DNA of 11,723 nt from Bacteroidales bacterium UBA5266 (GTDB lineage Bacteria; Bacteroidota; Bacteroidia; Bacteroidales; WCHB1-69), in contig DHTG01000099.1 of NCBI GenBank assembly GCA_002411545.1, positions 1 through 11,723 on the forward strand, read 5' to 3'. A program made the translations under genes and the position numbers. Of this stretch, positions 1 to 5,844 are shown one piece after another; position 1 is the stretch's first letter, and each line of letters begins with the position of its first letter. Under the pieces are notes generated by a model. It was not told the origin of the DNA and made no database searches. It saw nothing but the letters and a program-made list of their open reading frames with translations.

Positions 1-371
1 AAATAGGGATAATTATGCGTAAGATACGACATTAAAAGGGAGGGATCGTTAGCGACAAATACGATTTTTTCGTCCCAACGTTCCAGATGTGTAAAGAAAA
101 TACTATGCAATATCATACATTGAAGAATGCTGAATGCATAAAGGAAATTTATTTTTTTAAACTTTAGTAATTTAAAAATGAAAATAAACAAAGCAAAATA
201 GCCCGTTTGAAACAAAAGTGCTTTTGTGAACGGCAATAAAGAATCTAAAAAATAGACACGAAAAAAAGAATCAAAACTAAACAGTGCTATAAATCCTATG
301 AGGCTAATAACGAAATGAATCAATATCCATACGAACGCTATGTGTAAAATCGTATCAAATCTGGGTTTCAT
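1..371 (-). CDS. Hypothetical integral membrane protein, C-terminus cut by window edge
   Basis: Open from an ATG at 371 to the window edge without a stop, giving the first 123 residues. The product begins MKPRFDTILH and has three strongly hydrophobic stretches at about residues 8-33, 51-70 and 76-94, separated by short charged loops (KLLKFKK near 67-73, HLERWDEK near 95-102). This is the look of an inner-membrane protein with more of it beyond the edge. I do not recognise the family. An N-terminal membrane module of a larger enzyme, such as an LTA-synthase-like phosphotransferase, is possible but has no visible motif to support it. The gene lies 77 bases after a terminator-like hairpin, so it is probably transcribed separately from the genes to its right. 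Continuous coding over 123 codons in an AT-rich region, with a clear TM pattern, supports it being real. Confidence 0.7.
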   Translation of the reverse strand, partial: MKPRFDTILHIAFVWILIHFVISLIGFIALFSFDSFFRVYFLDSLLPFTKALLFQTGYFALFIFIFKLLKFKKINFLYAFSILQCMILHSIFFTHLERWDEKIVFVANDPSLLMSYLTHNYPY

Positions 372-440
372 AGGTTATAAAATATTTCGTAAATGTAAAC
401 AAATAATTTAATTCGGGATGGGGTGTGGGGGAAAGGCTTA

Positions 441-471
441 AGAAAAAAACGAACACTTGTAAGTTTTCGTT
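441..471 (-). terminator. Rho-independent terminator-like hairpin
   Basis: On the minus strand AACGAAAACTT (471-461) and AAGTGTTCGTT (458-448) form an 11-base stem with one mismatch around a very short loop, followed at once by a run of T (447-442). It lies about 115 bases after the stop of the 171-residue gene and before the 371 start, so it would end transcription of the cassette-like genes. Confidence 0.6.
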
Positions 472-533
472 GCGGATTTAGAAAAGTATTAGCGTCCTGT
501 AAAACATGACGGTCAAGAAAGGAGTAGAGACAA

Positions 534-577
534 GGCACCGCATAAATCCAGCCATACCTTATACCACGTGTTATAGC
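534..577 (-). repeat. attC-like half site after the 171-residue gene
   Basis: Read on the minus strand this starts GCTATAACACGTGGTATAA, seven bases after the stop codon of the 171-residue gene. The core AACACGTGRTATAA recurs five bases after the stop of the neighbouring 270-residue gene (1254-1236), and similarity continues loosely through CTGGA. GCTATAA is the exact complement of TTATAGC, found at the 5' end of the same gene unit (1128-1122). This fits the R''/L'' half of an integron attC site. No matching L'/R' half is obvious in the next 140 bases, so the site looks incomplete or degenerate. Confidence 0.5.
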
Positions 578-584
578 TTTGCAT

Positions 585-1100
585 TTATTCATCTTTTGAA
601 AAGTTTAAAACTGTCTCACTATGTTTTGCAAAATGAACATAAAAATCTGTATCCTTTAATAAGGAATTATACATTTCTTTGTTCACCTCGTATTTGGTTT
701 CACTCGTAAAAATATAGTATTTCCGTGTTTCTCTCATTCTCTGTCCCCACAATTTCGGAAATAAATTACCTAAAATTGGGGAGTATAATGCTCCACTACC
801 TGCTTCATAGGATTTTTCTTCAATTTTCTTGACAACACTTTTCTTTAGAATTTCTTTTGTATTTATTTTCAAATCTCGGTTTATTTTTAGATTAATCCTA
901 TTACAAACAAAATATGCTAAAAGCAATATTCCAATGTCTATAAGACTAACCATGAGATAGTCTTGTCCAGTTTTATTCAATATAAAGTACAACAGGTTGA
1001 AAAGACAACCAAAACAAATTATAAGTCCGCAAAATACAAATCCAATGCGTTTTTCATATTTTAAAACTTTTCGATCTTTATCAGTTAATTTTTTGGTCAT
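585..1100 (-). CDS. Hypothetical two-TM membrane protein, cassette-borne
   Basis: 171 residues. A basic N-terminus (KK, DKDRK, YEKR) leads into two transmembrane helices at about residues 19-41 and 48-67. A soluble, lysine-rich C-terminal part follows (about 75-171), presumably cytoplasmic by the positive-inside rule. It contains KYYIFTSETKYEV near residues 127-139, a beta-hairpin-like stretch, and then EMYNSLL. I do not recognise the family or a catalytic motif. The start at 1100 is the only ATG before the first TM helix, and lies 28 bases after the proposed cassette boundary. The stop lies only seven bases before a conserved attC-like block. This tight packing and the lack of relation to its neighbours suggest an acquired accessory gene. 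Its function is unknown. Confidence 0.75.
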   Translation of the reverse strand: MTKKLTDKDRKVLKYEKRIGFVFCGLIICFGCLFNLLYFILNKTGQDYLMVSLIDIGILLLAYFVCNRINLKINRDLKINTKEILKKSVVKKIEEKSYEAGSGALYSPILGNLFPKLWGQRMRETRKYYIFTSETKYEVNKEMYNSLLKDTDFYVHFAKHSETVLNFSKDE

Positions 1101-1121
1101 TCTACTATTTTTTTATTCTTG

Positions 1122-1254
1122 GCTATAAAGATTATATATACGTAATACGATTATTAATTTTGGAAAAATAAACATTATTATATTTCAATTCAATATGATG
1201 TAGAACATTTGAATAACCTACTGTCCAGACAATTATTTATATCACGTGTTACCA
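1122..1254 (-). other. attC-like recombination site between two cassette genes
   Basis: Minus-strand reading: GGTAAC (1254-1249) five bases after the stop of the 270-residue gene, then ACGTGATATAAATAAT. After an AT-rich middle comes ATTACGTATATATAAT, and then TTTATAGC (1129-1122) leading into the next gene. The left block GATATAAATAAT and the complement of the right block can pair imperfectly, so the whole 133 bases could fold as an attC-type hairpin. The length is within the usual attC range as I recall it. A small perfect stem TGTC/GACA lies in the left part (TGTCTGGACA). The R boxes match the conserved AAC and TT positions but not the full RYYYAAC/GTTRRRY consensus, so this is suggestive rather than proven. 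Confidence 0.5.
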
Positions 1255-1258
1255 CAAG

Positions 1259-2071
1259 TTATTTGTTAATTCTTTTCATTAATTCAAATTCTGTTTCTGC
1301 CATATTCGTTATCAAAGAATATTGTGAAGGTATTCCATTGTCCTTGTATTTTTCAAAATATTCCTTTAGTCCAGATATTTCCTTTTCAGTGCTCTCTATT
1401 TCGGAATTTAATAAGTAAAGTTCTCCCAAATAAAGTTTTGCATAAAGCACTTCAATTTTATCTGATTTTTCATTGTTTAGGATGTCGTCTATTAGTCCTT
1501 TTACTTTCGAATCATTTTCTAAATTATCATCGAATAAATAATAATCAATCAATTTATGAGGTGCTTGTCCCATTTTTTCCTTTTCGGTTTTTTTAGAATA
1601 TAAATCTTTGCGGTAAACTAATTTATTCCCTTTAATAAAATACCATCTAACAACTGAGTTTTTTTCATCAAGTTCCTTGGTGAATTTTCGTTTTTCTGCA
1701 TGAAAATTAGTCATTAAGGCAAGTAATGTTCCGTCTTTTGTGCCTTCTTTTATAAAGAACACAAGCCTTGCTTCTGGCCCTTTTTCTTGTTTAATTGTAA
1801 CAGTTACTGTGTTGTCTTTGTCAATTTTATAAAGTACTGTCTTTAATATCTTCGCCATTTCATCATAGTTAAGCATCTTATATAAATCAGTCATAAAAAA
1901 TGCGTCTGCAAAAACTTGATGAACAAAATAAAATTCATTTATTCCATAAGCATTCACAGAATCTTTATTGTCTGTTAGGATTTGTATTTTATCTTGTCCA
2001 TAAGAACTTAAGGATATAAATACTATTAAAAAAATAGTTGTCAAAATTAAAATCTTTTTTTTCATATTCAT
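1259..2071 (-). CDS. Hypothetical secreted protein, cassette-borne
   Basis: 270 residues. It begins MNMKKKILIL and has a clear Sec signal peptide: a lysine-rich N-terminus, hydrophobic core TTIFLIVFISL, and likely cleavage after SSYG, before QDKIQ (about residue 25). The mature part is acidic/lysine-rich and predicted periplasmic or surface-exposed. The last 90 residues (LIDDILNN, YAKLYLGELYLLNSEIE, EISGLKEYFEKY) look helical and could be a TPR-like helical repeat, but no motif is certain. A second ATG at 2065 is an equally possible start and would give 268 residues. The gene starts 22 bases after a proposed cassette boundary and stops five bases before an attC-like block. It shares no evident function with the 171-residue gene next to it. 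I do not recognise the family. Confidence 0.75.
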   Translation of the reverse strand: MNMKKKILILTTIFLIVFISLSSYGQDKIQILTDNKDSVNAYGINEFYFVHQVFADAFFMTDLYKMLNYDEMAKILKTVLYKIDKDNTVTVTIKQEKGPEARLVFFIKEGTKDGTLLALMTNFHAEKRKFTKELDEKNSVVRWYFIKGNKLVYRKDLYSKKTEKEKMGQAPHKLIDYYLFDDNLENDSKVKGLIDDILNNEKSDKIEVLYAKLYLGELYLLNSEIESTEKEISGLKEYFEKYKDNGIPSQYSLITNMAETEFELMKRINK

Positions 2072-2088
2072 TGTCTTTTATAATTTGA

Positions 2089-2111
2089 GGTAACCATTGT
2101 ATATACGCAAT
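2089..2111 (-). repeat. attC-like L'/R' half site before the 270-residue gene
   Basis: On the minus strand: ATTGCGTATATACAAT (2111-2096) followed by GGTTACC (2095-2089). The first block recurs as ATTACGTATATATAAT before the 171-residue gene (1146-1131). GTTACC is the perfect complement of GGTAAC at the other end of the same gene unit (1254-1249). The matching upstream half site is missing; a nested inverted-repeat element begins 65 bases further on. Confidence 0.5.
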
Positions 2112-2130
2112 GCCTCCATTTTTATGAATT

Positions 2131-2157
2131 CTATTTGTTTTGCAAAAGCAAACAAAT
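2131..2157. repeat. AT-rich hairpin
   Basis: ATTTGTTTTGC (2133-2143) can pair with GCAAACAAAT (2148-2157) around an AAAA loop, with one bulged T. There is no T-run of terminator type on either side, so its role is unknown. It sits between the cassette boundary and the inverted-repeat element. Confidence 0.35.
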
Positions 2158-2176
2158 AATTAAAACAATATAATTT

Positions 2177-2395
2177 TTCATTATTGTCCGATAAATTTCA
2201 GCAGATTCTTCGCTTCGCTAAGAATGACAGTATTATGCTTTGTCTATAGAAGGCTGAGGGGTTGTTTTGCGGCTCCGCCGCAAAGCAACCCCTCAGCCAC
2301 CTTTCATCATATTTAAAATCGTTGTCATTCTGAGCGTAACGAAGTGAAGCGAAGAATCTGTCGTTAATAACCTATTTTTATCGGACATTAGTGAA
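2177..2395. mobile_element. 219-base nested inverted-repeat (MITE-like) element, non-coding
   Basis: The outer 19-base ends (2177-2195 and 2377-2395) are inverted repeats with 17 of 19 matching and share a perfect TGTCCGATAAA. Inside lie two further inverted pairs: CAGATTCTTCGCTTC (2202-2216 with 2346-2360, perfect 15 bases) and AGAATGACA (2221-2229 with 2323-2331, perfect). At the centre is a 22-base-pair stem with a TCC loop (2252-2298). No ORF is present. Terminal inverted repeats plus small size suggest a non-autonomous mobile element, but I see no clear target-site duplication. GATTCTTCGCTTCGCT…GAATGACA-type sequences recur in intergenic regions of many Bacteroidota, as I recall. Confidence 0.6.
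2252..2298. repeat. Long GC-rich central hairpin
   Basis: The left arm 2252-2273 begins GGCTGAGGGG and ends TTGCGGC. The right arm 2277-2298 begins GCCGCAA and ends CCCCTCAGCC. All 22 positions pair, one of them as a T·G wobble, around a three-base TCC loop. This is far richer in G+C than its surroundings. It would be very stable in RNA or single-stranded DNA and could block transcription from either side. Confidence 0.75.
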
Positions 2396-2675
2396 TTTCA
2401 AACAGAAAATAGAAAAATATGAAATAAAAATTATGAATGTTAAATGAAGTCGCAAGTCTCAAGTCAAGCATTGACAATTTGAAGGTTATGTTAATGCTGA
2501 AGGCATCTTAATGGGAAGTCCATTTCACAATAGGCATATCAAACCACAAACCGTAGGTTTGGTCTGCTTATGTTACGGCATACAATGGGAAGGATTTTAT
2601 CGCGCCATAAAAAGTATGTTGCTTAACATTAACTAATGTGTTATCGAAAAATGGATGCTGTGTTGTCGGCTCCGT

Positions 2676-2731
2676 TAGGCGCCTATCGGAGGCTGAGTAG
2701 GCGCCAATTGGAGGCTGAGTAGGCGCCAATT
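2676..2731. repeat. 22-base tandem repeat with GGCGCC core
   Basis: Two perfect adjacent copies of a 22-base unit (2688-2709 and 2710-2731), each beginning GGAGGCTGAG and ending GGCGCCAATT. They are preceded by a partial copy TTAGGCGCCTATC (2675-2687). The stretch GGCTCCG…CGGAGGC around the first GGCGCC is also nearly palindromic (2668-2693). Confidence 0.8.
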
Positions 2732-2786
2732 GATAGGAACGGCATGTGTGTTAATCGTTCATGGGTAATCATTCATTCAATGATCG

Positions 2787-2840
2787 ACAAAGTGGGAGTG
2801 ATTGATTTTTGATTCATGTTTATTCAATCATCACTTTTGT
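2787..2840. repeat. Imperfect inverted repeat
   Basis: ACAAAGTGGGAGTGATTGA (2787-2805) is partly complementary to TCAATCATCACTTTTGT (2824-2840), with TGATTGA/TCAATCA exact. A short T-run (GGCTTTTTTG) follows on the plus strand, so it could act as a weak terminator in that direction. No plus-strand gene precedes it. Confidence 0.35.
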
Positions 2841-3206
2841 GGCTTTTTTGAACTGAATCGATTGTAAAGCGCATTTGATACGATGACTCATTCTATATCT
2901 TACCTTTCCCCCGCCTTTTACTCCCGCTTCGGTGCATTTACGAATTTTGTATTCCATAATTTTAAACTATTAATTATTTCTAAATGAGTTTGTTTAAAAA
3001 TGAAGGAGAAAATAGTGTTTTTTTCATATTCCATCCATTTAAATCTTGGCAAGTATATAATTTTTTCATATAAAACGATTAATGGAAAAATATTTTTAAA
3101 ACACAGCAAAAATTAAAAGAAATAGAAAACACACACATTATGGGATATTAGCTGCCGTTTCTACGGTACTTAGGAATGAAAATAAAACATCATAGCTTGC
3201 ACGTCA

Positions 3207-3225
3207 ATTTTTCGTACCGAAAAAT
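3207..3225 (-). terminator. Possible weak terminator after moxR
   Basis: ATTTTTCG and CGAAAAAT are a perfect 8-base inverted repeat around a TAC loop, 28 bases past the moxR stop on the minus strand. The stem is AT-rich and no proper T-run follows, so termination is uncertain. It is the best candidate for the end of the guaB-moxR transcript. Confidence 0.35.
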
Positions 3226-3244
3226 CAGCATATGTTACATACAG

Positions 3245-3266
3245 AGCAAAGAGTTACAGCTTTGCT
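3245..3266 (-). other. Small hairpin enclosing the moxR stop codon
   Basis: AGCAAAG (3245-3251) and CTTTGCT (3260-3266) are perfect inverted repeats. The 8-base loop contains the moxR TAA (3254-3256). It may be part of a 3'-end structure protecting the message, or may be chance. Confidence 0.35.
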
Positions 3267-4231
3267 TTCAAAAATTCGTCGATAATGGCATCGATGGTAA
3301 TATTTTCGGCTTCTGCACGATAATTCTTAACGATTCTGTGCCGCATCACTAAATGCGTCACGGCTTTTACATCTTCTATATCCGGCGATATTTTTCCGGA
3401 CAATACGGCATGACATTTGGCAGCAATAATCAAATTTTGAGAAGAGCGCGGACCGGCACCCCAGGCTAAATAATTATTGGCCCACGCATGGGCTTTGGGT
3501 GTTTCGGGACGTGTTATCATGGATAAATTCACCGCATAATTATACACATTTTCTGCTACCGGCACCCTTTGTAATAATTTCTGATAATATAGTATTTCTT
3601 CTAAATCAATCACTTGTTTGGGTGTGTATACATCCCCTCCTATCGTTGATTTTACAATGTTTACTTCTTCTTCAAAACTGGGATAATCCAAATAAATATT
3701 AAACATAAACCTATCTAATTGCGCTTCGGGCAAAGGATAGGTTCCTTCTTGTTCGATGGGATTTTGGGTTGCTAACACAAAAAAGGGGTCGGGCAAATTA
3801 TGAGTTACCCCAGCCATAGACACGCTACGTTCTTGCATAGCTTCTAACAGTGCCGATTGTGTTTTAGGAGGCGTACGATTAATCTCATCGGCCAACACTA
3901 TGTTTGAAAAAACAGGTCCTTTTAAAAACCGAAAATTACGATTTTCATCCAATATTTCCGTTCCCATAATGTCGCTTGGCATCAGGTCGGGAGTAAATTG
4001 GATGCGGTTGCACGACAATCCCAGGGCCTTTGCAATGGTCGTTACCATTAATGTTTTCGCTAAGCCGGGAACTCCTATCAACAACACATGACCTCGACTG
4101 AATATGGTAATAAGTATATTTTTCAATACTTCATCTTGACCAACAATAACCTTCGCTACTTCTTGCCGCAATTGAGCATATTTTTGAGTAAATGCTTGAA
4201 CGGCTTCTACATCTGATTTATATTCTATCAT
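3254..4231 (-). CDS. MoxR-family AAA+ ATPase
   Basis: 325 residues, the usual MoxR length. The AAA_3 core shows Walker A GVPGLAKT (53-60, Lys59), Walker B IVLADEINR (111-119, Asp115-Glu116), sensor 1 ATQNP (154-158) and LDRF (172-175) with a likely arginine finger. A C-terminal lid domain with GAGPRSSQNLI follows. Members are chaperone-like ATPases, usually paired with DUF58 and von Willebrand-A proteins to activate or assemble envelope or metal-dependent proteins. The ATG overlaps the surA stop as ATGA, so the two are translationally coupled and this is the last gene of the cluster seen here. No DUF58 or VWA partner follows; the next 1.1 kb is non-coding. The family call is firm; its client here is unknown. 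Confidence 0.95.
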   Translation of the reverse strand: MIEYKSDVEAVQAFTQKYAQLRQEVAKVIVGQDEVLKNILITIFSRGHVLLIGVPGLAKTLMVTTIAKALGLSCNRIQFTPDLMPSDIMGTEILDENRNFRFLKGPVFSNIVLADEINRTPPKTQSALLEAMQERSVSMAGVTHNLPDPFFVLATQNPIEQEGTYPLPEAQLDRFMFNIYLDYPSFEEEVNIVKSTIGGDVYTPKQVIDLEEILYYQKLLQRVPVAENVYNYAVNLSMITRPETPKAHAWANNYLAWGAGPRSSQNLIIAAKCHAVLSGKISPDIEDVKAVTHLVMRHRIVKNYRAEAENITIDAIIDEFLKAKL

Positions 4232-5589
4232 TTCCCTACGATTCCAAATTTTTCAAAAAAATTACAATTTTGATAGTATGGTTTTACTTTTATATGTGTA
4301 TACTTAATTTTATTTTTTGTCCATTTCAACATAGCCTCTTGTTTTTTACTTTCCAAGGCTACATTTTTTATTTTTTCATAATCATCGATCAAATTAGCTT
4401 TATGAGCGGCTCTTTTTTCTTTTATAGAGATAATTCTATATGCCTGATTACCATCTTCGGTAATCATTGGAACTACTTGAGAAAACTCTCCTTGTATTAA
4501 ATTATTAATCGCATATAATACCGATTTATCCAATTGTTCTTCGGTAAAAGCATAAGAAGCCGTTTGAGGATTGACGAGCATTCCACCGTTTATTTTAGCG
4601 GGGTCATCGGAATACATTCTGGCGGCAGAATCAAAAGGCATGTCGGTGGTTTTTAGAACGGTATAAATACTATCCAAGTAATTTTTGGAACGCATCATTT
4701 CTTCTGCCGAAGGTTTGGGTTTAATAAGTATGTGGGCTACATTGATTTGCTCTCCTCTCCGCTCTATCATCTGAATAATATGAAAGCCTGCAGGTGTTTC
4801 GACAACAGAAGATATTTCGCCGGGTTTTAGGGAAAAAGCCACCAATTCAAATTCCGTAAATAAATCTCCCCTATTTACAAATCCCAACTCCCCTCCTTTG
4901 CTTGCACTTCCCGGGTCTTCGGAATACATACGAGCAAAGGTTTTGAAGTTTTCGCCTCTTAACACACGGGTTCGAATTTCTTCTAACCTTCGCTTAATTT
5001 CAATTTTTTCAGCTTCACCTATCTGAGGTGTTTTTACAATTTGTGCCAATTCATATTCAATGGGAATGATAGGTAAACTGTCATAAGGAATTTTATCGAA
5101 AAATTCTTTTACTTCTTGGTAAGTGATATTGATATTCTGCATCAGTTTATATTGCATTTGCTCCATCAAGAATTCGTCTTTTACCAATTCGCGTGATTCG
5201 GCTTTGATTTCAGCCAAGGATTTGCCGTAAGCCTCTTCTAATTTTTTGATATTTCCACCCATTTGAGCTATTTGCATACGCATATTGTATTCTATGCGTT
5301 CGGTGACTTGAGCATCGGTGATTTGAATGCTATCTAACTCCGCTTGATGGATAAGGAGCTTTTGAATGATGATTTGTTCCAGCATGGCACAACGAAGTTC
5401 ATCTTCATTTTCTAAAGTAAACAAACCACTTTGATATTTATATCCTTCAATGGCATATTCTAAATCAGATTTTGTGATGATACGATCTCCAACCGTGGCA
5501 ATAATTTCATCGATAACATTGTTATCGGGTTGTGCCATGGTAATAGGCAGCCATATCAAACATAGAAGGATTCCGATATACTTTTTCAT
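4228..5589 (-). CDS. surA: SurA-like periplasmic peptidyl-prolyl isomerase/chaperone
   Basis: 453 residues from the ATG at 5589. That start gives a classic signal peptide, MKKYIGILLC…LPITMA, with cleavage before Gln20. The upstream in-frame ATG at 5613 would add eight residues before the signal and is less likely. The mature protein opens with a SurA_N-type chaperone region (about 23-170: IIATVGDRIITKSDLE, then the long helices of YNMRMQIAQMGG). Two parvulin domains follow: 178-278 (SEDPGSASKGGELGFV, LKPGEISSVVETPAGFHII) and 283-392 (AHILIKPKPS, MYSDDPAKINGGML). The second is less canonical. SurA escorts unfolded outer-membrane proteins through the periplasm. It sits after two related PPIase genes and overlaps moxR by four bases. 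A 255-base spacer with inverted repeats lies upstream, so it may have partly separate expression. Confidence 0.93.
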   Translation of the reverse strand: MKKYIGILLCLIWLPITMAQPDNNVIDEIIATVGDRIITKSDLEYAIEGYKYQSGLFTLENEDELRCAMLEQIIIQKLLIHQAELDSIQITDAQVTERIEYNMRMQIAQMGGNIKKLEEAYGKSLAEIKAESRELVKDEFLMEQMQYKLMQNINITYQEVKEFFDKIPYDSLPIIPIEYELAQIVKTPQIGEAEKIEIKRRLEEIRTRVLRGENFKTFARMYSEDPGSASKGGELGFVNRGDLFTEFELVAFSLKPGEISSVVETPAGFHIIQMIERRGEQINVAHILIKPKPSAEEMMRSKNYLDSIYTVLKTTDMPFDSAARMYSDDPAKINGGMLVNPQTASYAFTEEQLDKSVLYAINNLIQGEFSQVVPMITEDGNQAYRIISIKEKRAAHKANLIDDYEKIKNVALESKKQEAMLKWTKNKIKYTHIKVKPYYQNCNFFEKFGIVGK

Positions 5590-5662
5590 TAATATAGTAT
5601 TATTTAAAAACATCTTATATAACGACTTTTTACGGCTTTTATTTCGTTTGATGGGTTTTCTG

Positions 5663-5722
5663 TGATTTTCATTATTTAACCTGTATGATATGTTGAAAAA
5701 TAGGGTTGAATGTTGAAAATCA
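5663..5722 (-). repeat. Inverted repeat in the surA leader
   Basis: TGATTTTCA (5663-5671) and TGAAAATCA (5714-5722) are perfect 9-base inverted repeats separated by 42 bases, located 74-133 bases before the surA start. Three TTCAACAT copies or near-copies lie between or beside them on the minus strand. No TAnnTTTG box was seen here, so I do not call a promoter. Confidence 0.4.
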
Positions 5723-5774
5723 TTTTAAAATATTCGTTAGTAAACCCATTTATATTATTGTATATAAATCAACT

Positions 5775-5817
5775 AACAACTACGAAAAACTTCGTAACAA
5801 AAATTTTCGTAGTTGTT
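5775..5817 (-). terminator. Strong hairpin between PPIase lipoprotein and surA (terminator or attenuator)
   Basis: AACAACTACGAAAA (5775-5788) and TTTTCGTAGTTGTT (5804-5817) are perfect 14-base inverted repeats, 27 bases after the lipoprotein stop. Inside, TACGAA and TTCGTA (5781-5786 and 5791-5796) form a competing smaller stem. No long T-run follows on the minus strand, so it may reduce read-through or protect the upstream message rather than fully terminate. Confidence 0.55.
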
Positions 5818-5844
5818 GAATTATCATTTAATGAATGCCAAATC

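Larger units (their letters stand above)
2396..2900. other. Non-coding spacer without recognisable gene
   Basis: I see no convincing coding region on either strand. One start-less open stretch of about 53 codons on the plus strand ends near 2635 at TAA but matches nothing I recognise. The spacer holds small structures: a CAAACCGTAGGTTTG hairpin near 2550, the GGCGCC tandem repeat at 2676-2731 and an inverted repeat at 2787-2840. The composition is less AT-rich than the flanks, which fits remnants of mobile DNA. Confidence 0.45.

Noticed and set aside
372..440. TTTG plus TATTTTAT as a promoter for the gene starting at 371
   Set aside because: The -7 match is poor and lies only a few bases before the ATG.
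368..592. Minus-strand 74-codon open frame after the 171-residue gene
   Set aside because: It overlaps the stop of the real gene, runs across the attC-like block and the terminator hairpin, and has no TM, signal or family pattern.
2150..2400. CRISPR-like reading of the repeats in the spacer
   Set aside because: Repeats are nested and inverted about one axis rather than direct and evenly spaced, and no cas gene is present.
2475..2635. Start-less plus-strand open stretch of about 53 codons
   Set aside because: No start codon at its head, no recognisable homology, and opposite strand to every other gene; could be chance or a remnant.
2918..3109. Minus-strand 63-codon open frame in the spacer
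   Set aside because: Low-complexity AT-rich translation rich in Phe, Ile and Lys, with no motif and no convincing start context.
3126..3170. CCGTTTCTACGG mini-hairpin and CACACACA run
   Set aside because: Too short to assign any role.
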